Program-made: the position numbers and the translations under genes
Assembly (NCBI GenBank): GCA_964515395.1
Contig: CAZERC010000018.1
Span: forward strand, 1 to 38,362
Direction: 5' to 3'
Origin: UBA1876 sp964515395
Lineage (GTDB): Bacteria > Synergistota > Synergistia > Synergistales > Thermovirgaceae
DNA: 38,362 bases
The notes under the pieces: generated by a model
Seen by the model: only the letters and a program-made list of their open reading frames with translations
The model's database searches: none
Told to the model about the DNA's origin: nothing
Shown: positions 1-7,930 of the stretch, one piece after another
How positions within the stretch are numbered: position 1 is the first letter of the stretch
Layout: each line of letters opens with the position of its first letter

Positions 1-1000
1 TGCTTATGCTGAAGATAACCAGAGGAAAAAGCGTAGCCGTAAATACATATGTCCATTGCGGCACTCGCAAAATCTTTGACAAAAAAGGCCCTGTCTGTTT
101 TTTCAGCCTATGGGCCCTGAATGCATATATTGCAAGCCATGGCATGGCACCGGCCACCAGGACAGGACCATACACCTCGAAAGCGAAATACCATTGGGAA
201 TTGTGAAAACTTTCAGTGTCAGCGAATCTTCCGAAGGTCTCGTAACCCAGCCAGTAAGAGAGAAGTCCAGGATGGATGGCAGCCTCGTAGATATACCATC
301 CGAGACCTATCACGGTAAATATGAGAATCCCCCTAAACGTAAATAGTCGTGGGATATTACCGTAACCATGTTTTTTGGCGACCATCAGGGCCGGGAGCAG
401 CCCGCAAAGAAAGAGTATCCCCGGAGGGCCCTTTGTAAGGAAGGCTCCGCCAGTGAATGCCCAGAAAAGCAGAAAGGATCTCCCGTCATTTTCCTCCATG
501 CCTTTCCAGAAAAAAGATGTCGCCAGGGCCGCCCACATGGTCATGAGGGTATCGGTGGAAACGACATTTGCCGCGACACCTGTCATTAAGGAGGAAGCAT
601 ACACAAGTGCGGTCCAACCCCCGCCGCCTTTTCCCCACAGCACCTCCCCGAGGAGGTACATCGCAAGGATAGTAAAAAGATATGCTAAGACCAGGAATGC
701 CCTGGCGCCCCAGGTATTGAGCCCGAATACCCTGACACCTGCGGCTATCGCCCAGTATGTTAGCGGAGGCTTTGTCCAGTGAGGCTGGAAATCCAGGGTT
801 GGTTCCAGAAAGTTGTTGCTGACGAGCATTTCCCTGGCCGATTCCGAATACCGCCCCTCAGTGGTCTCGTAAAGACCCCTGCTGCCCTGGAAGGCTACGA
901 CCAGTACCAGCGCCAGAAGAATCACGTATTTCAGAGAAGGGGCTTTCTTTTCTGATTTTTTGATCAATGAACCATCCTGATTAATCGGAGTGCTTCTCAT
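1..1000 (-). CDS. ArnT-like glycosyltransferase, GT39/PMT family (C-terminus outside window)
   Basis: This integral-membrane glycosyltransferase probably transfers a sugar from a polyprenyl-phosphate donor to a lipid or glycan acceptor at the outer face of the inner membrane. The reverse strand is open from an ATG at 1000 to the window edge, giving about 333 residues. I see an N-terminal hydrophobic helix, then the family's first-loop pattern (LYETTEGRYSESAREM), then QPHWTKPPLTYW, and several more hydrophobic helices. The acidic residues in the first loop and the WTKPPL segment are typical of ArnT-type enzymes. The ATG at 1000 overlaps the upstream LAB_N gene by about 20 bases; a TTG at 967 is an alternative start. 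It is the last visible gene of a three-gene operon with the LAB_N protein and a GT2 enzyme. The sugar and acceptor cannot be read from the sequence. The C-terminal part is cut off by the window. Confidence 0.85.
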   Translation of the reverse strand, partial: MRSTPINQDGSLIKKSEKKAPSLKYVILLALVLVVAFQGSRGLYETTEGRYSESAREMLVSNNFLEPTLDFQPHWTKPPLTYWAIAAGVRVFGLNTWGARAFLVLAYLFTILAMYLLGEVLWGKGGGGWTALVYASSLMTGVAANVVSTDTLMTMWAALATSFFWKGMEENDGRSFLLFWAFTGGAFLTKGPPGILFLCGLLPALMVAKKHGYGNIPRLFTFRGILIFTVIGLGWYIYEAAIHPGLLSYWLGYETFGRFADTESFHNSQWYFAFEVYGPVLVAGAMPWLAIYAFRAHRLKKQTGPFLSKILRVPQWTYVFTATLFPLVIFSIS

Positions 1001-1262
1001 GGAGAGCTCTTTTTTCCTTAAAGATAAAATACAGGTTCCTTCCGTAGATCAGGACACCCGTAGATTGTCCCAATATGAAAACCGGGTCTTTCCGGAAAAT
1101 GGCATATATAAGGAGAAGAATTCCCCCTGCTATGCTCAGCACCCAGAAGGATACCGGAATAACGCTTTTCCCTGCTCTTTCGCTAGCCAGCCACTGAACG
1201 ATAAATCTCGAAGCGAACAGGGCCTGGGCTCCGAAACCCAGTATAAGCATGGCCTTATTCAC
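981..1262 (-). CDS. Stand-alone lipid-A-disaccharide synthase N-terminal domain (LAB_N) membrane protein
   Basis: A 93-residue protein with about three hydrophobic helices. It matches the LAB_N domain pattern, including FGAQALFASRFIVQWLASER near the start and SFWVLSIAGGILLLIYAIFR in the middle. Stand-alone LAB_N proteins commonly sit between a GT2 polyprenyl-phosphate glycosyltransferase and an ArnT-like enzyme, and are thought to help move or present the lipid-linked sugar. That is exactly the context here. The start is GTG at 1262, preceded by GAGAGGGA, and overlaps the end of the GT2 gene by 8 bases. The first ATG in this frame that follows is at 1250. A longer in-frame reading to 1355 lies inside the GT2 gene and lacks hydrophobic character, so I rejected it. 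The family is fairly sure; the precise function is inferred. Confidence 0.85.
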   Translation of the reverse strand: MNKAMLILGFGAQALFASRFIVQWLASERAGKSVIPVSFWVLSIAGGILLLIYAIFRKDPVFILGQSTGVLIYGRNLYFIFKEKRALHEKHSD

Positions 1263-2037
1263 TGGAATTCCCTCTCTGGTCGTTGTTTTCCGACCTGCAT
1301 TCAATATGATAGCTGAAGGCTCTCTTCTGGAGCCAGAATATTCCGAAGGTGTCAAAAAGACCCACCCATAGGCGGTTGCCTATGGAATACTTGCTTGATC
1401 CCCTGTATCTGGGCCTGTGATTTACCTTTGATTCCGCTATGACAAATCCTTTCATCTGCACAAGGGTAGGGAAAAACCTGTGCATTCCCTTGAAATGGGG
1501 AAGGTTTTCCACGCATTCCCTGCGAAAGGCCCTGGTGGAACACCCCACATCCCTGATTGTCCTGCCGGTAGCGAAGTTTCTGAAGGAGTTGGCTATTCTT
1601 GAGGATATCCTGCGCACGGGCCCGTCCCTTCTTTTGATCCTGTAACCGTTGGCCATGTCGCATTTCCCCTCCTGGATCATTGTTATCAGCATTGGAAGAT
1701 CAGCCGGGTCGTTCTGACCGTCACCGTCGAGAGTAGCGATGATATCACCCTTGCTCTCCGAAAATCCGGCGCATAGAGCTGCGGACTGTCCCTCATTTCT
1801 CGAGAAAGAAATGTAGCGGTGCCGGTGGTCCTTGCTGGAGAGTTCTTTGATACAGGATAAAGTCCCATCGGTCGATCCGTCATCGACCCATATGCACTCC
1901 CATTGCCACGGACTGGAATTGAAAACAGCATCAATCTCCCTGTAAAGGGGCAGCACGTTCTCCTCTTCATCCTTTACAGGAATCACTATTGAAACAAAAG
2001 GTTTTATATATTTCTGCAACAACGGATCTTTCTTCAT
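1255..2037 (-). CDS. GT2 family glycosyltransferase (ArnC / dolichol-phosphate-sugar synthase-like)
   Basis: A 260-residue cytoplasmic enzyme of the GT-A fold that likely loads a sugar onto a polyprenyl phosphate. The N-terminal nucleotide-sugar site is clear: VSIVIPVKDEEENVLPLYRE, then WVDDGSTDGT, then the metal-binding DGDGQNDPADLP. The conserved RGSSKYSIGNR segment lies in the C-terminal third. Unlike ArnC or GtrB proteins it has no clear pair of C-terminal membrane helices, so membrane anchoring may come from its partners. The ATG is preceded by AAAGGA at good spacing. It is the first gene of the operon with the LAB_N protein and the ArnT-like transferase, and has its own promoter upstream. 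The natural reading is donor synthesis (this gene), translocation or presentation (LAB_N) and transfer (ArnT-like). Confidence 0.9.
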   Translation of the reverse strand: MKKDPLLQKYIKPFVSIVIPVKDEEENVLPLYREIDAVFNSSPWQWECIWVDDGSTDGTLSCIKELSSKDHRHRYISFSRNEGQSAALCAGFSESKGDIIATLDGDGQNDPADLPMLITMIQEGKCDMANGYRIKRRDGPVRRISSRIANSFRNFATGRTIRDVGCSTRAFRRECVENLPHFKGMHRFFPTLVQMKGFVIAESKVNHRPRYRGSSKYSIGNRLWVGLFDTFGIFWLQKRAFSYHIECRSENNDQRGNSSE

Positions 2038-2095
2038 TAAAATCCTTTACCCGGCATAAAGCAGCCTGTAGAAAAAGTTAAATCCCCTTGGCTCA

Positions 2096-2123
2096 ATTTT
2101 AAAAAAGGTATAATTATTGTCAA
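2096..2123 (-). promoter_or_regulatory. Sigma70-type promoter for the glycosyltransferase operon
   Basis: Reading the minus strand, a consensus -35 TTGACA (2118-2123) is followed after 16 bases by TAAAAT (2096-2101). The region is very AT-rich and lies about 60 bases upstream of the GT2 start. Assigned by pattern only. Confidence 0.55.
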
Positions 2124-2164
2124 AAATAGATTTTTGCCAAAAAAATTAAATTCCCCCTGATATC

Positions 2165-2830
2165 TGGGTTATCACTAGTGCGCGAAAACTCAACAAAAAC
2201 CCTGATAAGAGGAGGCCAACTCATGATAAAGGTAGCAAGCATATTTAGTCAAATAGGGCATCCTGAACAACTAGAGTTTTTGGGTTTCTTGAATCTCCAG
2301 CGTCAGTGAACCTTGAAAAACCTGGATAATACGGCATAAATGTCGCTGCATAAGACCTTTAAAGGCTTCTCGGATTTGAGACAAAAAATCTCTGAGCAGG
2401 CGCCAGAGATACATTATTATGAACTGGAATGTGATTATAGTATCTCCAGTCTCTTTACCTTTGGCTCTGTATCGCTCCAATCAGTAGCCGCGCGTAGCCG
2501 GGCTGTTTTGTGCAAGCCCTTTTTCCCAGTTGGATGTGCGGACGTTTTCAGTTTGCAATAAACAGACGAGGCTCAATCTCTTTCCCTACAGGAATCTGCG
2601 GAAATGGCTGGATGAACCTTACGCTACGCCGCCTGTGATACCTGAGCCTGAGCAATCGAGTCTGGCCTGGAAATAAATGGACAGCCGATTTAATTTCAAG
2701 GTTTAAAAGAAAAGAAAGACCTGGTTACGAACTTGTCCAATATGGCCTCCAAAAACGTTGCGGTTACTGGAGCAGGTTTTCTATTTCAGTTTATTTCGGA
2801 CAGCTGTAGCTTACGGTACACAGTAATTTC
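2165..2830 (+). mobile_element. Degenerate IS4-family (DUF4372-type) insertion sequence remnant
   Basis: This interval contains both ends of a transposase reading frame with most of the middle deleted, flanked by non-coding sequence of the kind found at the ends of such elements. The element boundaries are uncertain; I could not identify perfect terminal inverted repeats or a target duplication. It is certainly not mobile on its own. Confidence 0.45.
2223..2676 (+). pseudogene. IS4-family transposase, internally deleted and frameshifted
   Basis: An ATG at 2223 with an excellent GAGGAGG ribosome site begins MIKVASIFSQI, the typical start of DUF4372/IS4-family transposases, but the frame closes after 28 codons. 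Further down, a different frame (about 2570-2676) reads RLNLFPYRNLRKWLDEPY and ends ...PEPEQSSLAWK-stop. This is the characteristic C-terminus of the same family (LF-Y-R-L-WL-P). An intact family member is about 370-400 residues, so roughly 250 codons, including the catalytic DDE core, are missing. The sequence between is not recognisable as transposase in any frame. The recognition comes from memory of family ends rather than an alignment, so the family call is moderate while 'broken gene' is firm. Confidence 0.5.
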
Positions 2831-2920
2831 TCTTGACATGCAAGGGTTTTGAAGCATCTTATCCGTTTTTCTTGCACCATTATCGCCGAAAATGTGACGC
2901 TTCTCCAGCGTTTATCAAGG

Positions 2921-2965
2921 TTTGCGCGTTGTTCAGGAAGTCCTGATAAAGGAGGAAAGTACAAG
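2921..2965 (+). repeat. Possible second copy of the IS leader (5' end only)
   Basis: TGCGCG followed 13 bases later by CCTGATAAAGGAGG resembles the leader of the transposase relic at 2179-2215 (TGCGCG, 16 bases, CCTGATAAGAGGAGG). No transposase start follows. It may be the stump of another copy of the same or a related element. The similarity is short, so this is tentative. Confidence 0.3.
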
Positions 2966-3223
2966 CACAAATCGCATCTTAAGCCTTGTCATCACAAGAT
3001 TTTCTGGATACATAGGTATAAAAAAGACGGGATTTTAGGATGATTACCCATGAAAATTCTCGAGTGCTTTACATGGTTTATGGACCTTCCCTGGCGGAGG
3101 CGAAAGATCTTCAGGACCACCTCGAGGAAACCTAAAAAAACGGTACGGATTTTCAGCCCGGATGCCTGTAAAACCGAATGGAAGTCTTGCCGTAACAGTT
3201 GACGTTTTTAGAAAACAGTGAAG
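2966..3223. other. Non-coding or decayed sequence with no recognisable gene
   Basis: Between the IS debris and the rubrerythrin I see no gene I can support. A 31-codon frame from 3040 to 3135 on the plus strand has plausible amino-acid composition but no family I recognise and no well-placed ribosome site. It could be the tail of a lost gene. Everything else is short shadow frames. Confidence 0.4.
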
Positions 3224-3253
3224 GGAAAGGGCCAACCTCGGTCGGCCCTTTCC
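3224..3253 (-). terminator. Intrinsic terminator-like hairpin after the rubrerythrin gene
   Basis: A perfect 10-bp stem, GGAAAGGGCC / GGCCCTTTCC, with a 10-base loop lies about 65 bases past the rubrerythrin stop. There is no strong T-run on either side, so it may act as a transcript-end stabiliser or a weak bidirectional terminator. Confidence 0.55.
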
Positions 3254-3316
3254 AAAGTCTTTTAAGGTCACAAGTGCCTTTGCAAGAACTCCCGCTGCAG
3301 GGCTTCGGGGTCTGGA

Positions 3317-3808
3317 TCAGAAGCGAAACAGGCTGTTTTTCAGCTTGTAATAGCTTTCGAAGAAGGAGACCTGGTTTCTCAGAAACTCGTAATGCCCGTG
3401 TTCCCATTCCGCAAGATGACGGAATAGCTCTTTGACAGGTTGTTCCGTTGCCTCTTCCGCTGACTCTTTGTAGAACCGCTCGGACTCGAGTTCGAGTTTC
3501 ATCCCGATAGACAAGGCTGACATGTCAAAATCTGAGACCTTTTCCTTGAATTCCCTGGTGAAAATAGGGCTTTCGGCATCCTCAAAAGACGCGGGAGCCG
3601 GAAGGTCCGGCATGGCAAGTTCTTTCCCAGCCTTGTAATCCTTTGCCATCTCGACGAGATTGTCTATGTGACTTTGCTCTTCGTCAGCCAGCATCTTGAA
3701 CACCTTTTTTGCCTTCTCATCTGAAGTCTTTTCGCTGGCCATCTTGTAGAGTTCCCTGCCTTCGATTTCGGCTTCCACGGCCATCTCCAGGACTTGTTCC
3801 AGAAGCAT
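3317..3808 (-). CDS. Rubrerythrin-like ferritin-family diiron protein
   Basis: A 163-residue four-helix-bundle protein of the ferritin-like diiron family, expected to reduce peroxide or store iron in the cytoplasm of an anaerobe. Two diiron helix pairs are visible: an N-terminal E-x-x-x-Y region (EAEIEGRELYKMASEKT) with DEEQSH, and a second E-x-x-x-Y region (LELESERFYKESAEE) with EWEHGHYEF. The C-terminal rubredoxin domain of classical rubrerythrin (two CxxC motifs) is absent, so electrons must come from a separate partner. The ATG at 3808 is preceded by AAAAGGGGG. The gene is monocistronic, with a strong promoter upstream and a hairpin downstream. The family is confident; the exact substrate is not. 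Confidence 0.88.
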   Translation of the reverse strand: MLLEQVLEMAVEAEIEGRELYKMASEKTSDEKAKKVFKMLADEEQSHIDNLVEMAKDYKAGKELAMPDLPAPASFEDAESPIFTREFKEKVSDFDMSALSIGMKLELESERFYKESAEEATEQPVKELFRHLAEWEHGHYEFLRNQVSFFESYYKLKNSLFRF

Positions 3809-3866
3809 GGATTATACCCCCTTTTAATGTGACGGATCATCCTGTGCAATACCATGATACAGTTCA

Positions 3867-3896
3867 AGTATAGAATCATAAGCAGAACAAGGTCAA
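3867..3896 (-). promoter_or_regulatory. Strong sigma70-type promoter of the rubrerythrin gene
   Basis: On the minus strand, -35 TTGACC (3891-3896) and -10 TATACT (3867-3872) are separated by 18 bases, about 60 bases upstream of the rubrerythrin ATG. The rest of the roughly 295-base gap to the patatin gene shows no coding signal. I see no clear peroxide-responsive operator. Confidence 0.6.
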
Positions 3897-4104
3897 ATGA
3901 GCAGTCATTTAAGTGGCGCAGTAACGGTAGAATGACAGGAAAAAGGATGCGGGTATTCGCCGGGAATATGCACATGGTCTCCAAGGCTGTAAGATACACG
4001 AATGCCGATTGTCCTGTGATGTCCTGATCGTTTGAATTCTTGAGATTCTTGCCTCTGGCAAAGCGCAGCGAAATTCGTTTCCGTGAAAGAAGGTGAAATA
4101 TTTT

Positions 4105-4869
4105 ATGGAAAGCCTTAAAAACAGGAAAATCGGACTTGCCCTTGGTGGAGGCGGAGCACTGGGAGCTGCACATATCGGAGTGCTCAAAGCCATGGATGAA
4201 TTGGATTTACGTGGGGGGTGCATATCGGGAACCAGTGCAGGTGCCCTTGTGGCATCGCTGTATGCTTTCGGCAAAGGGTGGGAAGAGATAGCAGAAATTG
4301 CCGGGCATATCAAGTGGATGGAAATATCAAAGCTTTCTTTGTCCCAGTATGGCTTGCTTTCAAATGAAAAACTTGGCGCCCTCATCGGGGAAAACATTGG
4401 AGACGTCAGGATAGAGGATGCCGAAGTTCCTTTGGCTATCGTTGCAACGGACATTTCGACCGGCGACGAGGTCGTTCTCTATAAGGGAGATGTGGCGAAA
4501 GCCGTAATGGCAAGCACGTGCATTCCAGGGATATACGTGCCCGTGGAAATGGAGGGGAAACTTCTCGTTGACGGGGGGATCGTCGAAAACGTTCCCGTTT
4601 CGCCCCTTCAGAAAATGGGCGCTGAGTTTATCATCGGTGTCGATCTGAATGCAGGACAAAGAAGAAACAAGCCCAAAAATATTGTAGAAGTCCTGCTCCG
4701 TTCTTTTGACTTTACATTGAAGGCAGCGACACGACTGCAAACAGTATGGGCCGATCTTGTCATTGCACCGGATTTGACCGGTTTCAACATGTATGACATG
4801 AATAAGACTGATGATTTAATCGAGGAAGGATACAAAGCAGCGATGCAAGCATTTGAAGAGCGTGTCTGA
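4105..4869 (+). CDS. Patatin-like phospholipase / RssA-type serine esterase
   Basis: A 254-residue cytoplasmic lipid acyl hydrolase of the bacterial patatin family. The oxyanion-hole glycine run GGGGALGAAHIGVL is at residues 14-27. The nucleophile elbow GTSAG places the catalytic serine at about residue 44. The partner aspartate is in VDGGIVENVP at about residue 157. The length fits the small RssA/YchK-like subgroup, which has no added domains. I chose the ATG at 4105, about 9 bases after AAGGTG, over an in-frame GTG at 4093. It stands alone between the divergent rubrerythrin and the co-oriented mscS, 88 bases downstream. The natural lipid substrate is unknown; membrane phospholipid turnover is the usual assumption. 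Confidence 0.9.
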   Translation: MESLKNRKIGLALGGGGALGAAHIGVLKAMDELDLRGGCISGTSAGALVASLYAFGKGWEEIAEIAGHIKWMEISKLSLSQYGLLSNEKLGALIGENIGDVRIEDAEVPLAIVATDISTGDEVVLYKGDVAKAVMASTCIPGIYVPVEMEGKLLVDGGIVENVPVSPLQKMGAEFIIGVDLNAGQRRNKPKNIVEVLLRSFDFTLKAATRLQTVWADLVIAPDLTGFNMYDMNKTDDLIEEGYKAAMQAFEERV

Positions 4870-4957
4870 AATGTAGTTGTTGACATATTTCAAAAAAACG
4901 GGCAATCCCGCATAATTCAACTAACAATGCAAGCAAAAACAAGAAGGAGACTTTCCA

Positions 4958-5770
4958 ATGGAACAGGTGATTCCGACGTTACAGCAGTGGGCGATATTTT
5001 ACGGCGTGAGGATTCTGGCTGCCCTTGCAATCCTTGTTATTGGACGGATCGTTGCCGGCGCAATCAAGAAAGGTATCGCGAAGGCGATGGAAAGAAGCAA
5101 GGTGGACACCACGCTGATTTCGTTTGTTACGAACGTCATTTATGTTGCCGTCATGGCTTTTGTCATCATAGCGGCCGTGGGCAAGCTTGGAGTGCAGACA
5201 GCCTCTTTCGTGGCGATCATCGGTGCGGCAGGACTTGCCATTGGTCTGGCGCTTCAGGGATCTCTCGCAAATTTCGCAGCCGGCGTGCTGATGATCATCT
5301 TCAGGCCATTCAAGGTTGGTGATTACATCGAAGCTGGGGGCATGGCAGGGACTGTTGAGGAAATAAGCATCTTCACGACACATCTGAAATCTCCGGACAA
5401 CAGGTCGATCATCGTGCCGAATGCAAAGATCACGAGCGACAGTATTGTCAATTATTCTACAAAGGAAATCAGGCGTGTCGACCTGGTTGCAAGTGTAGGC
5501 TACAGCGATGACATCGACAAGGTCAAGAGCGTCCTGTGGGATATCATCAATTCCGACGAGAGGGTTTTGAAGGATCCCGCCCCGACAATCGCTCTCTTCG
5601 AACTGGCAGACAGCAGCGTGAATTTTGTTGTCAGGCCCTGGGTGAAAAGCGGGGATTACTGGAATTTCTACTTTGAAATTTACGAAAAGATCAAGAAGCG
5701 TTTTGATGCTGAAGGTATCAGCATTCCTTTCCCGCAGCAGGATGTGCACCTGTATAACGAACAGCAGTAG
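4958..5770 (+). CDS. mscS: Small-conductance mechanosensitive channel, MscS family
   Basis: A 270-residue inner-membrane channel that opens under membrane tension to release solutes on osmotic downshock. Three hydrophobic segments occupy roughly residues 12-100. The pore-lining third helix is recognisable by its Gly/Ala pattern (IIGAAGLAIGLALQGSLANF). It is followed by the beta-domain (RPFKVGDYIEAGGMAGTVEE and RSIIVPNAKI) and the alpha/beta C-terminal domain (YSDDIDKVKSVLWDII to the end). The length matches E. coli MscS (286 residues), so this is the minimal form without extra domains. The ATG at 4958 has an AAGGAGA site at ideal spacing. It probably provides osmotic protection together with trehalose metabolism encoded elsewhere in the window, but that link is only inference. 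Confidence 0.93.
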   Translation: MEQVIPTLQQWAIFYGVRILAALAILVIGRIVAGAIKKGIAKAMERSKVDTTLISFVTNVIYVAVMAFVIIAAVGKLGVQTASFVAIIGAAGLAIGLALQGSLANFAAGVLMIIFRPFKVGDYIEAGGMAGTVEEISIFTTHLKSPDNRSIIVPNAKITSDSIVNYSTKEIRRVDLVASVGYSDDIDKVKSVLWDIINSDERVLKDPAPTIALFELADSSVNFVVRPWVKSGDYWNFYFEIYEKIKKRFDAEGISIPFPQQDVHLYNEQQ

Positions 5771-5839
5771 GCAGGAACGCCAAAATTCTTTGGAGACCGG
5801 TTTTTATGTCTGAAAAACGGATCGCAAAGGAGTATCACC

Positions 5840-6578
5840 ATGGCAGAAACAGCCTACTATAAATGACCGCCGATGAAGCCCTTGAATGCCTCGGCACTTC
5901 CGTGAACGGACTCCCCAGAGATGAGGCGAAACGTCGTCTCGAGGAGTATGGACCGAACGAGATCACTTCCGATGTTCCAACTCCAAAGTGGCTGATCTTC
6001 CTGTCCCAAGTTCAAGGACCTGCTTGTCCTGGTGCTTGTTTTTGCAGGCGTTATCTCGTTTTCCATAGGCAGGATCCGTGGCGGCCCAGGCGGTGGGAAA
6101 TGAAATCGGTCTTGGCACGAGCGGAGAGCCGCCTGTATATACGTGAAAAGAGATGGAAGAAATGTCGGACGGGGAGTTGACGGAGATACTTTCATCTTCG
6201 GAGTCCGTTATTTTTTCGAGAGTCGCTCCGGAGGACAAGCTCCGAATTGTCAAGCTTCTGGAATCACAAGATGAAGAGGTAGCGGTAACAGGGGACGGTG
6301 CAAATGACGCACCTGCGTTGAAACGTGCGGCAATCGGGGTGGCAACGGGGCAGCCCGGGACGGATGTCGCAAAGGAAGTTTCGGAGCTTGTACTTCTTGT
6401 TGACAGTTTCCTGACATTGGTGGAGGCCTTCAGGGAAGGACGGACGATTTACAGAAATCTCGGGAAATGTGTGTCGTCTGCTGCTTTACCAGGTGACAAG
6501 CGGACAGCCACTCAGGATCTCGAATTTGTCCTCATGGACTGGTCGAGATCGCTGTCAGGGCGTTATCACCCGGCATAA
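5840..6578 (+). pseudogene. P-type cation-transporting ATPase, heavily degraded
   Basis: This is the wreck of a P2-type (calcium-like) cation ATPase, a protein normally about 880-900 residues. An ATG at 5840 after AAGGAG begins MAETAYYK and stops. A one-base shift resumes with the N-terminal cation-ATPase domain (MTADEALECLGTS...RLEEYGPNEI, from 5863). A second shift near 6005 enters the first membrane helix (FKDLLVLVLVFAGVISFSIG). Some 500 codons are then missing, including the phosphorylation motif DKTGT. From about 6153 the frame encodes the hinge of the P domain (SRVAPEDKLRIVKLL, then TGDGANDAPALKRAAIG) and ends shortly afterwards without the C-terminal membrane helices. The remaining frame cannot encode a working pump. 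Neighbours are unrelated. Confidence 0.88.
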
Positions 6579-6664
6579 AAACGACCCTTTCTGCGTGGAT
6601 CGCCTGACCGAGGCCTTGTGCAGGGTGGCGGACAAGGTTGATCGGAGGGGTGTTCATCCTTTTT

Positions 6665-6994
6665 TTACGTGGCAAATTGCCCCATGAGGTACGAGAAGAA
6701 CCACAGGAGAATCATGCCGCTGACAATGGTGATTGCGGTGCTCCTTGTCTTCAGGGCGATCCCGAAGGCGATGAAACCGGCGGCGATTCGGGGAAAACAC
6801 AGGGATGGACCTGAAACGGTTTTCTCGAAGATGACCGCTGGCGCCACAAGTGCCGCCAAAACGGCAGGTGGAATGTAACGGAAGGTTTGTTCCACGAAAG
6901 AAGGGAGTTTCCCGTGAGGGATGAAACAAAGAAAAAGTCCTTTGACGAGCAGGAATGAAAGAGCCACGACTCCAAACAGGATGTAAAATTTCAT
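6665..6994 (-). CDS. azlD: AzlD family branched-chain amino-acid exporter small subunit
   Basis: A 109-residue, very hydrophobic protein with about four membrane helices. The conserved RYIPPAVLAALVAPAV segment is characteristic of AzlD. AzlD partners with AzlC to export branched-chain amino acids or analogues across the inner membrane. Its ATG overlaps the azlC stop codon in an ATGA arrangement, so the two are translationally coupled. In an amino-acid fermenter the pair would relieve leucine, isoleucine or valine overload. Substrate specificity is inferred from the family. Confidence 0.9.
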   Translation of the reverse strand: MKFYILFGVVALSFLLVKGLFLCFIPHGKLPSFVEQTFRYIPPAVLAALVAPAVIFEKTVSGPSLCFPRIAAGFIAFGIALKTRSTAITIVSGMILLWFFSYLMGQFAT

Positions 6995-7707
6995 TGACGA
7001 TTGTCCTCCGCATATTTCGTCATGCTTTTGCCCGCTATGACGCCGGCGGTAATTCCTATGATGATTGCAGCCAGCAAACCTGATTGAAGTGGAAGGGTGT
7101 GCACAAGCAGGACCGCGGCAACAGCCCCTGCAAAAGCGGAAACGGCACGGTCCCGTCCTCCCAGGTGAGGTATCAAAAGTGACATGAATACCAGGGGAAT
7201 AGCGAAATCAAGGCGCAGTTGAGGCGGGATGAAAGCACCGATGTTGAAGCCCAGGAATATGCCTCCGACCCATATCAGATAGAGCATGATCGAGGCTCCG
7301 AAGAAAAAGGCGGGCAGAAAGGCATTACCGGGATTCCGCTCGGCTTCAGCAATCGAAAAGGCATAGGATTGATCGGAAACAACGAAGGCTGCAAAAAGCC
7401 TTTCTGCAAAGGAACGATCACCCAGGATCGTTTTGAGTGAAAGGCTGTACATCGAGTATCTCAGGTTGATGATAATGGCCGTAGCAATGATTATCAAAGC
7501 CGGGGACTTTTCTGCGTACAGTTGGACGGATGCAAGTTGTGCCGTTCCTCCGAGCATGGAGAGGGCGAAAAAAGTCCCTTCCGGCGGCGAGAAACGGGCA
7601 TTTTTCATGGCAAAACCCAACACGACTGCAAAGGGGAAAACCCCTATCAGTATGGGAATGATAGAACGCATCCCGCGGAAAAATTCTTTTTGATTCGGTG
7701 AGGACAT
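6991..7707 (-). CDS. azlC: AzlC family branched-chain amino-acid exporter large subunit
   Basis: A 238-residue inner-membrane protein with the AzlC signature. GMRSIIPILIGVFPFAVVLG lies near the N-terminus, GGTAQLASVQL follows, and NLRYSMYSLSL comes after that. Several helices extend to the C-terminus. I place the start at the ATG at 7707, 8 bases after GGAG; the ATG at 7713 is too close to that site. The gene overlaps azlD by 4 bases, forming a two-gene operon. The divergent upstream gap of about 220 bases separates it from the secreted cupin gene and should contain promoters for both, though I see no strong consensus pair. Confidence 0.93.
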   Translation of the reverse strand: MSSPNQKEFFRGMRSIIPILIGVFPFAVVLGFAMKNARFSPPEGTFFALSMLGGTAQLASVQLYAEKSPALIIIATAIIINLRYSMYSLSLKTILGDRSFAERLFAAFVVSDQSYAFSIAEAERNPGNAFLPAFFFGASIMLYLIWVGGIFLGFNIGAFIPPQLRLDFAIPLVFMSLLIPHLGGRDRAVSAFAGAVAAVLLVHTLPLQSGLLAAIIIGITAGVIAGKSMTKYAEDNRQ

Positions 7708-7930
7708 AAACATCGCTCCATTGAAGACCGTTGCGTTGGCCTGGGTTGTGCGATGGTCTGCAGATCATACAATAATCTTGGTATTACGCAGCTTATCTTT
7801 ACAGGAACCGTCGTTTTTGGCAACCACCATCAGTTCTCACGCTGTTTCTGGAAGTGGGAAATATTGGCCACATGGTGACTGGCAAGCAAAGCGAGCCTGT
7901 CGACAGAAACAGGCGCAAGGGGTGAAAACC

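Noticed and set aside
2271..2480. A 69-codon minus-strand frame inside the IS relic
   Set aside because: It might be an inverted fragment of another element, but I recognise no family and it lies between the two transposase ends.
3040..3135. A 31-codon frame with protein-like composition (MITHENSRVLYMVYG...)
   Set aside because: No ribosome site at proper spacing, no recognisable family, and it lies in a debris region; it may be a remnant but I cannot support a gene.
3909..4454. A 181-codon minus-strand frame overlapping the patatin gene
   Set aside because: Low-complexity Ser/Pro/Ala-rich translation antisense to a gene with an intact catalytic dyad.
7801..7930. Possible riboswitch-like leader before the secreted cupin gene
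   Set aside because: I looked for common riboswitch cores, including c-di-GMP, fluoride and SAM types, and found no convincing match.
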